Source of the DNA: JANXQZ01 sp038225555 | GTDB lineage: Bacteria; Acidobacteriota; Terriglobia; Bryobacterales; Bryobacteraceae | Direction: 5' to 3' | NCBI GenBank assembly: GCA_038225555.1 | Contig: JBBRRB010000004.1 | Span: 183,395-247,394 of the forward strand | Length of the DNA stretch: 64,000 nucleotides | Shown: piece by piece, positions 58,853 to 64,000 of the stretch | Layout of the letters: every line of letters begins with the position of its first letter | How positions within the stretch are numbered: position 1 is the stretch's first letter | Position numbers and translations under genes: made by a program | Notes under the pieces: model-generated | The model's input: the letters and a program-made list of their open reading frames with translations, nothing else | The model's database searches: none | What the model was told of the DNA's origin: nothing

Positions 58853-59497
58853 TTACATGCGATAGATGGCTGTGTGCCGGATGCGTTGGATGAGTCGGTC
58901 GCCGCTGGTGACTTCGACGTCCAAGACGACAAAGTCCCTACCCTTCTTCTCAAATCGGTCCCGAATGACCCCGCGCGCTTCGACATCGTCGCCCCACTGA
59001 GCGCGACTGAAAGTCGCAACGTCGCTGGAGATATGCATCCACGGACCCAGCCGGTAATTTCGCATGAGAATCCGATTCGCGAGTTCGAGAAGGGCAGCGG
59101 GGATATTGTCCGATGCCGCGCTTGAAGCGAGCGGCCCTGCTACCGTATCCAGGATCGTTCCGGGATCCATCGACCCCGTGCTCACCCTGCCCGCGGCGAT
59201 TGCAGGAAAATCCAACGCATCACCATCCACCCGAGCCACGGCGCAAACCTCACCTTCCCGCTCAGCAGTCACCGCGTCCGCGTCCGTGCGGATCAGCAGT
59301 ATGTCGCCGTCGAACACCGGCTTCACCAACCGGACATGCACCGTTCCCCGCTCCAGAAACTCCTGCGTGACCATATATCCATACACAGTGACGCCTGGCA
59401 CCAGAGCGGCGGCATACCCGTACTGCTGCGCGACCTCGTCCGAATGGATGCGGTTCTCCGAATCCGGCGCTCCGTTGCGAGCGGTTACCTGAATCAT
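58853..59497 (-). CDS. MaoC-like hot-dog fold protein
   Basis: A 214-residue protein with the hydratase-2 hallmark NRIHSDEVAQQYGYAAALVP followed by GVTVYGYMV, as in MaoC-like enoyl-CoA hydratases. The Asp/His positions of the hydratase motif (D...H) appear here as H18/D20, within a single-domain arrangement plus a second divergent hot-dog half (ISSDVATFSRAQWGDDVEAR, VLDVEVTSGDRLIQRIRHTA). The second half lacks a catalytic motif. An acyl-CoA or acyl-ACP substrate is likely from the fold. It overlaps ftsK by ATGA and precedes the two-component genes; the grouping gives no obvious functional link. Confidence 0.75.
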   Translation of the reverse strand: MIQVTARNGAPDSENRIHSDEVAQQYGYAAALVPGVTVYGYMVTQEFLERGTVHVRLVKPVFDGDILLIRTDADAVTAEREGEVCAVARVDGDALDFPAIAAGRVSTGSMDPGTILDTVAGPLASSAASDNIPAALLELANRILMRNYRLGPWMHISSDVATFSRAQWGDDVEARGVIRDRFEKKGRDFVVLDVEVTSGDRLIQRIRHTAIYRM

Positions 59498-61875
59498 GGA
59501 GCGGTATCCACTTCTCTCAGCCAGTCTGGACTCTTCAGCACTTCGCGAGGCTTGCTGCCATCCGGCGGACCAATAATGCCGTCACGCTGCATCATATCGA
59601 GAATGCGCGCCGCTCGGCCATAACCTAGCCGCAGCCGCCGCTGCAAAGTGGAGGTTGACGCCTTGCCCATTTCCATCACAACTTTGACCGCGTCCTGATA
59701 CATGGCATCCTCGGTGCCATCGAACTCTTCAGACTCCGCCTCGGCATCTGGCGGCGCCACCAGGAAGGTTTGATCGTAATCCGGTCGCGCCTGCTTCTTC
59801 CAGAACTCGACCACACGGTTGGTCTCCACTTCAGTGACGAATGCGCCATGCACTCGCATCAGTCGAGAGGATCCGGGCGGCAGGAAGAGCATGTCTCCCT
59901 TGCCCAGAAGATGATCCGCTCCCATCACATCGAGCACCGTACGCGAATCCACTCTGGTTGCAACTCGGAAGCTGATTCGCGAAGGGAAGTTTGCCTTGAT
60001 CAGCCCCGTGATCACATCCACGCTTGGCCGCTGGGTCGCCAGCACGAGGTGCATGCCCACCGCGCGGGCCATTTGCGCCAACCGGGTAACAGATTCCTCA
60101 ACGTTGGCCCGCTCCAGCATCATAAGATCGGCCAACTCGTCAATGATGATCAGGATGAAGGGCAACGTTTGCAATTCTTCCGGAGCCGGTTCATCCTCCT
60201 CAAAAAGACTCCGAGGCTCTTGCTGCAACTGCTTGACCTTGCGATTGTACTGATCGATATTCCGGACGCCCTGAGCAGCCAGTTGCTTGAGCCGCCGTTC
60301 CATCTCGATCACCGCGTTGCGCAGCGCGTAGGTTGCCTTCTTGGCATCCGTAATCACGGGCGTTAACAGATGCGGGATTCCCTCATAAAGGCCCATCTCC
60401 AGCCGTTTCGGATCCACCAGGATCATGCGAACCTCGTCGGGCGTCGCCTTGTAAAGGATCGACATGATGAGCGAGTTGAGCATCACGCTTTTACCCGATC
60501 CAGTGGAGCCTGCAATCAGAAGGTGAGGCATGGACTCCAGGGCCGCCACCTTGATCCGCCCGTTGATGTCCTTCCCCAGACAGATGGTCATGTGCGATTG
60601 CGAGCTTTGGAACTCCTCTGATTCCAGAATTTGCCGGAGACTGATTACTTCACGGCGCGAGTTGGGCACCTCCACGCCCACGGTCGGTTTCCCGGGAATG
60701 CGTTCAATCAGGATGGACTCGGCCTGCAAGCCCAGGCACAAATCGTCGTTAAGAGTGGTGATGCGGCTGTATTTGATGCCCGCCTCGGGCTTGAACTCAA
60801 ACGTGGTGACAACCGGACCTGGATTGATTTGCACCACATTGCCGAGCACGTTGAACTCTTCGAGCTTGGACTTAATCTTGACGGCGATCTCTTTTAGCTC
60901 AAGCGAATCGTAGGCGCTCTTCGCGGGCGGTTCGTTGAGCAAATCGGTCGGCGGCAGATGATACTCGCGGATCTCGCGAGACTCCGCTGGCACGGGTATG
61001 GCGTCAACGGGACGGTGCTCTTCGCGAGGAATGGGCGTTATGTATATGGGCGCGGGACGAGGCGGCTCGTACTCCAATTCTTGTATGGGAATGTCGTCCT
61101 CGCCGGTTTCCATGTGCCCCACAGGCGACACGTCCCATGGCGGCACATCGGTGGCTGGCTTAGGGCGCTTTGAGACAGGTTCAGACGGAGCTTGCGTTGT
61201 TGCATGCGTTGTTGCAGGCTGGCCAGATTTCGCTGCTCGTCTTTCGGCGCGCAGCCTGGCCTTCTCCTGAGCGGCGAGTCGCTGCGCCTCCCGCCATCTC
61301 GCGAAGCGGTTGCTCCAGCGCCCTATCATTCGCCTGGGACCGTCGGCCCAAGCCACGGCATTCGCTACGGAGAAGCGGGAGAGCAAGTACATCGAGAGGA
61401 TGATGGCCATCGCGGTGAACAGCCAAGTGCCGGCCAGATTCAGGCGCGAAGTTCCATACTCAGCCAACATCAAACCGACGACGCCGCTAGGAGCGAGTTG
61501 GCCTCCCCATGGTCGAAAATTCGGGCCAAGGGCCAAGGCCGTACACAAGCCGCCGATGAGGAGCAGGGCGCCGGCAACCTTAGCGAAGCTTGCGCCGATA
61601 GGCTGGGAACGAACCCATTTCCAGGCAAGCGCCCAGAGCAGAAGAGGTAAACCGAACGCCGCCAATCCAAGAAACTGGATGCACAAGTCCGAGATGCCAG
61701 CGCCCATCGGACCGATCAGGTTGCGCGGTTTTGTTAAGCCGGAGACCGAGTCCCACGATGGATCTTGTGGATAGTACGAGACTAAGCTCAACGCCAGGAA
61801 TACGCCGGCGAACAGAAACACGAGTGCTACGGCTTCGTTCAGTCGATTAAAGCGAGTGGGACCCAATAATCTCAT
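59494..61875 (-). CDS. ftsK: DNA translocase FtsK/SpoIIIE
   Basis: A 793-residue FtsK that pumps DNA at the division septum. Four N-terminal membrane helices (about 15-175), a Pro-rich linker of about 130 residues (shorter than in E. coli), then the motor: IAGSTGSGKSVMLNSLIMSI (Walker A), MILVDPKRLEMGLYEGIPHL, FILIIIDELADLMM (Walker B) and ATQRPSVDVITGLIKANFPS. The C-terminal gamma winged-helix that reads KOPS sites is present (MYQDAVKVVMEMGKASTSTL, QRRLRLGYGRAARILDMMQR). Its ATG overlaps the uppP stop and its stop overlaps the hot-dog gene, so translation is coupled through the run. Confidence 0.95.
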   Translation of the reverse strand: MRLLGPTRFNRLNEAVALVFLFAGVFLALSLVSYYPQDPSWDSVSGLTKPRNLIGPMGAGISDLCIQFLGLAAFGLPLLLWALAWKWVRSQPIGASFAKVAGALLLIGGLCTALALGPNFRPWGGQLAPSGVVGLMLAEYGTSRLNLAGTWLFTAMAIILSMYLLSRFSVANAVAWADGPRRMIGRWSNRFARWREAQRLAAQEKARLRAERRAAKSGQPATTHATTQAPSEPVSKRPKPATDVPPWDVSPVGHMETGEDDIPIQELEYEPPRPAPIYITPIPREEHRPVDAIPVPAESREIREYHLPPTDLLNEPPAKSAYDSLELKEIAVKIKSKLEEFNVLGNVVQINPGPVVTTFEFKPEAGIKYSRITTLNDDLCLGLQAESILIERIPGKPTVGVEVPNSRREVISLRQILESEEFQSSQSHMTICLGKDINGRIKVAALESMPHLLIAGSTGSGKSVMLNSLIMSILYKATPDEVRMILVDPKRLEMGLYEGIPHLLTPVITDAKKATYALRNAVIEMERRLKQLAAQGVRNIDQYNRKVKQLQQEPRSLFEEDEPAPEELQTLPFILIIIDELADLMMLERANVEESVTRLAQMARAVGMHLVLATQRPSVDVITGLIKANFPSRISFRVATRVDSRTVLDVMGADHLLGKGDMLFLPPGSSRLMRVHGAFVTEVETNRVVEFWKKQARPDYDQTFLVAPPDAEAESEEFDGTEDAMYQDAVKVVMEMGKASTSTLQRRLRLGYGRAARILDMMQRDGIIGPPDGSKPREVLKSPDWLREVDTAP

Positions 61876-62702
61876 TCCGCACTGAAGCGGAAAAAATAAG
61901 CCAGAGCGATTACTATTATGCCAAAAACCACGCGATAGTAAATGAACGGCTTCAAGCTGTTGCGGCGCAGGTATTGGAGGAAGAATGCGATCACCGCTGT
62001 GCCCGCTATTGCGCTGACCGCGATTCCAACCAGGAACGGGATCTGCATCTCATGCGGGATGCCGCCGTGCTTGCGAAGGTCGTAGAGGCCCTTGGCGGCC
62101 GCGGCAAGAATCGCGGGCGTGGAGAGCAGGAATGAAAAGCGCGCGGCGGTTTCGCGATCCAGGCTTTGGAACAAGCCCGCCGTAATGGTGATGCCGCTAC
62201 GTGATGTGCCTGGAACCACTGCCAGCGCTTGCGCCGCGCCGATCACCAAGGAGTCGGCCATGGTAACTTGACCGATGTCCTTGCGAGCGGTGGCCATCTG
62301 CTCCGCAACCCACATCAGCAGGCCAACGCCGATCAGCATTCCGCCGATCAGGTACGGATTGCGCCAAGTGGTTTCAGCTTGTTTGCCAAACAGGAACCCG
62401 GCGATGCCAATCGGTATGGTTCCGAGCACGAGATACCAGAACAGCCGGGGATTGCGGCTCAGTTCACGATCGTGCCCGAAACGCAGGCCAAAACCAGCGG
62501 CCAGCACTTGCAACCAGTCCTTGAAAAAGTAGATGAGAACAGCCGCGAGCGTTCCGACGTGCAATGCGATATCGAAAACAAGACCGGGATCCTTCCAGCC
62601 GAATAGCCACGGCGCGAGGGCCAAGTGGGCGGAACTACTAACGGGCAAGAACTCAGTAAGAGCTTGGATCAGCGCTAAAACAATTACTTGGTAAATTGGC
62701 AT
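61872..62702 (-). CDS. uppP: Undecaprenyl-diphosphatase
   Basis: A 276-residue integral membrane phosphatase (BacA/UppP) that recycles the lipid carrier of cell-wall synthesis. The two signature regions are ALIQALTEFLPVSSSAHLAL (9-28) and VVPGTSRSGITITAGL (near 172), which hold the Glu, Ser and Arg of the active site. About eight hydrophobic helices are visible. It is the first gene of the minus-strand run leading to ftsK, a plausible envelope/division grouping. It diverges from the membrane protein gene at 62749. Confidence 0.95.
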   Translation of the reverse strand: MPIYQVIVLALIQALTEFLPVSSSAHLALAPWLFGWKDPGLVFDIALHVGTLAAVLIYFFKDWLQVLAAGFGLRFGHDRELSRNPRLFWYLVLGTIPIGIAGFLFGKQAETTWRNPYLIGGMLIGVGLLMWVAEQMATARKDIGQVTMADSLVIGAAQALAVVPGTSRSGITITAGLFQSLDRETAARFSFLLSTPAILAAAAKGLYDLRKHGGIPHEMQIPFLVGIAVSAIAGTAVIAFFLQYLRRNSLKPFIYYRVVFGIIVIALAYFFRFSAE

Positions 62703-62748
62703 GGCCTAGCTGTTCCAGGATAACAAGGGATTGCTAGAATGGAAAATC

Positions 62749-63261
62749 ATGGAAGAGAATAAGAAGATAGTCCCTGCGCTCGTGGGACTCGGGGCATGTG
62801 CGCGACTGCTCCCCCATCCTTGGAATTTCACTCCGATGATGGCGATCGCGCTGTATGCAGGCGCTAAAGCGACGAAGTGGCGCACGGGAGTTCTGGTCAC
62901 GCTCCTGGCCCTATTCCTAAGCGACGCTTTAATCGGCTTCTACAGGGGAATGTGGTACGTGTACGCCGCATCGCTGGTCGCGGTGCTGATCGGTAGATTC
63001 ATCGGACAAACGAACCGAGTAAGCGTAATCTGCGCTGGTGGCTTGCTAGCCAGCTTGTCTTTTTTCGCAATCACGAATTTCATGGTTTGGGCCACGGGCC
63101 ACATGTATCCTCACACCCCGGCAGGGCTCGCCGCCTGTTTCGTGGCTGGCATTCCCTTCTACCGCAACCAATTGTTTGGCGACGCGATCTACACTGTGGC
63201 TTTCTTCGGAGGCCACGCAGTGATCAGCCATTTCGCACCACCCGTACAACAGACGGCATAG
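62749..63261 (+). CDS. DUF6580-like membrane protein
   Basis: A 170-residue hydrophobic protein with about five helices: RLLPHPWNFTPMMAIALYAG (the RxxPHPxNFxP motif is characteristic of this family), TGVLVTLLALFLSDALIGFY, MWYVYAASLVAVLIGRFIG, SVICAGGLLASLSFFAITNF, MVWATGHMYPHTPAGLAACF and YRNQLFGDAIYTVAFFGGHA. The family resembles the membrane S-components of energy-coupling transporters; the substrate is not known. ATG 62749 (MEENKKIVPAL) is preferred over a TTG six codons upstream. It is followed six bases after its stop by the Dph6-like gene. Confidence 0.85.
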   Translation: MEENKKIVPALVGLGACARLLPHPWNFTPMMAIALYAGAKATKWRTGVLVTLLALFLSDALIGFYRGMWYVYAASLVAVLIGRFIGQTNRVSVICAGGLLASLSFFAITNFMVWATGHMYPHTPAGLAACFVAGIPFYRNQLFGDAIYTVAFFGGHAVISHFAPPVQQTA

Positions 63262-63267
63262 TTGTGA

Positions 63268-63873
63268 ATGAAAGTCGTTCTATTGTCTTGGAGCAGCGGC
63301 AAGGATAGCGCCTGGACCTTTCATCTCCTTTCGAAGGAGAAACATTTGCGGGTCGCCGCGCTGGTCACGACATTCAACAGTGCTGCAGACCGCGTTGCCA
63401 TGCATGCTGTTCGACGAGTGCTTGTCGAAGCGCAGTCGGAAAGCATGGGCGTTCCGCTCTGGGCGGTCCAACTACCTTGGCCGTGTTCGAACGCGAAGTA
63501 CGAGGAAGCCATGCAGCTTGTGTGGCGACGCGCAAGAGACGAAGGAATTGCCGCAGTTGCCTTCGGCGATTTATTCCTGCAAGATATTCGCGCTTACCGC
63601 GAGCGTCAGTTGGAAGGGACGGGCCTTGAGCCGCTATTCCCGCTATGGGACATTCCCACCAGACGGCTCGCGCTAGACATGTTAGGCGCGGGGATAAAGG
63701 CTAAGATCACCTGCATCGATCCGTCCAAGCTCGATAAATCGTATTCCGGCCGCGACTACAACCTTGAACTCGTTGAAGGTCTTCCGCAAAGTATAGATCC
63801 TTGCGGCGAGAACGGCGAGTTCCACACATTCGTGTACGACGCGCCATTTTTCAAACATCCGCTAGTGTCCTGA
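63268..63873 (+). CDS. Dph6-like ATP pyrophosphatase family protein, C-terminus altered by IS insertion
   Basis: A 201-residue PP-loop ATPase related to diphthine-ammonia ligase (MJ0570 type). LLSWSSGKDSAWTFHLL (6-22) is the PP-loop; VAFGDLFLQDIRAYRERQL, PLFPLWDIPTRRLALDML and the signature DPCGENGEFHTFV (near 177) are intact. Bacteria lack diphthamide, so the role is something else, probably amidation or a related adenylation-based reaction. The last residues HPLVS are partly coded by an IS630-type element whose end lies at the TA at 63863-63864, so the natural C-terminus (usually 15-30 residues longer) has been cut off. The catalytic core remains. Confidence 0.82.
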   Translation: MKVVLLSWSSGKDSAWTFHLLSKEKHLRVAALVTTFNSAADRVAMHAVRRVLVEAQSESMGVPLWAVQLPWPCSNAKYEEAMQLVWRRARDEGIAAVAFGDLFLQDIRAYRERQLEGTGLEPLFPLWDIPTRRLALDMLGAGIKAKITCIDPSKLDKSYSGRDYNLELVEGLPQSIDPCGENGEFHTFVYDAPFFKHPLVS

Positions 63874-64000
63874 GTTGGTAATCCGTTCACAAAGTCGCTG
63901 AACCTTGCCGAGGATGAGATCGGCGTCTGCGGTCCAGACGAAGGGTTTCGGGTCTTTGTTGCGTTCGTCGAGATATCCGAGCATCGCCTTTTCCAGGGTG
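63862..64000 (-). CDS. IS630-family transposase, C-terminal part
   Basis: The window edge cuts this gene; the last 45 residues are visible: LEKAMLGYLDERNKDPKPFV, then WTADADLILGKVQRLCERIT and NSGH. The block NKDPKPFVWTADADLILGKV is the standard end of IS630-family DDE transposases, just after the catalytic Glu region. Its TAG stop is made of the target-site TA plus one base of the interrupted gene. The rest of the element lies to the right of the window. Confidence 0.88.
   Translation of the reverse strand, partial: TLEKAMLGYLDERNKDPKPFVWTADADLILGKVQRLCERITNSGH
63863..64000 (-). mobile_element. IS630-type insertion sequence, left end
   Basis: The element appears to begin at the TA dinucleotide at 63863-63864 (IS630 elements insert at TA and duplicate it), with GTGTCCTGAGTTGG as its outer end, and continues past the window. 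It is inserted into the 3' end of the Dph6-like gene. Only one end is visible, so the inverted repeat cannot be confirmed. Confidence 0.7.

Overview
The window looks like a chromosomal segment of a soil-type Acidobacteriota, most likely Solibacteres/Bryobacterales. The grounds are lineage-typical families: an acidobacterial-type ECF sigma factor paired with a Ser/Thr kinase carrying TPRs, a TIGR03435-family protein, a PEP-CTERM protein, a secreted amidohydrolase family present twice, and a dispersed tandem-hairpin repeat in four intergenic gaps. This placement comes from family recognition, not from a marker-gene search.

Layout. 1-3.7 kb: edge of a family 2 glycosyltransferase, lepB, then a minus-strand module of an internally deleted ECF sigma factor, a frame-broken TPR protein kinase and a 57-residue four-cysteine protein. 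3.8-8.4 kb: secreted PHP-like protein, a winged-helix AAA+ ATPase and a helical protein of unknown function. 8.4-11.7 kb: operon acpP-fabF-etfB-etfA. 11.8-16.4 kb: accessory genes, including a frameshifted TIGR03435 gene, a PEP-CTERM protein, a PIG-L-like deacetylase and an amidohydrolase. 16.4-18.7 kb: a NotI-family restriction endonuclease overlapping a C5-cytosine methyltransferase. 18.7-28.1 kb: a nine-gene hopanoid operon (ispH, shc, hpnA, hpnG, two zinc dehydrogenases, hpnC, hpnD, RDD membrane protein). 28.1-35.2 kb: lhr helicase, an unknown gene, citrate synthase, serS. 35.4-38.3 kb: a secreted repeat protein, a Flp pilin, an orphan sugar-binding lipoprotein and a cysteine-rich secreted protein. 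38.4-39.6 kb: a small operon of a thioredoxin-like protein, a MerT-like protein and a membrane-anchored thioredoxin-fold protein whose active-site position is an in-frame TGA. 39.5-40.5 kb: a PIN toxin with a winged-helix antitoxin. 40.5-48 kb: an amidohydrolase fused to a GH27 alpha-galactosidase, a large Ig-like/Pro-Thr surface protein and a beta-propeller protein. 48.2-56.3 kb: serA, an RraA-like gene and a complete RND tripartite efflux system. 56.3-62.7 kb: a minus-strand run of overlapping genes (uppP, ftsK, hot-dog protein, NarX-type kinase, NarL-type regulator, Uma2). The right edge holds a DUF6580-like membrane protein, a Dph6-like ATPase truncated by an IS630-family element, and the start of that element.

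Genes are tightly packed, with many ATGA, GTGA, TAATG or TTGA overlaps implying translational coupling. Several genes lack a Shine-Dalgarno sequence, and three have a good -10 box placed so that the transcript would be leaderless or nearly so.

The two most notable items are the probable selenoprotein at 39000-39578 (TGA followed at the right distance by a stable stem-loop, with thioredoxin-fold coding continuing in the same frame) and the amidohydrolase-GH27 fusion at 40542-43277. The covarying tandem-hairpin repeats, the NotI-like restriction-modification pair, the decaying sigma/kinase module and the IS630 insertion also merit a look.
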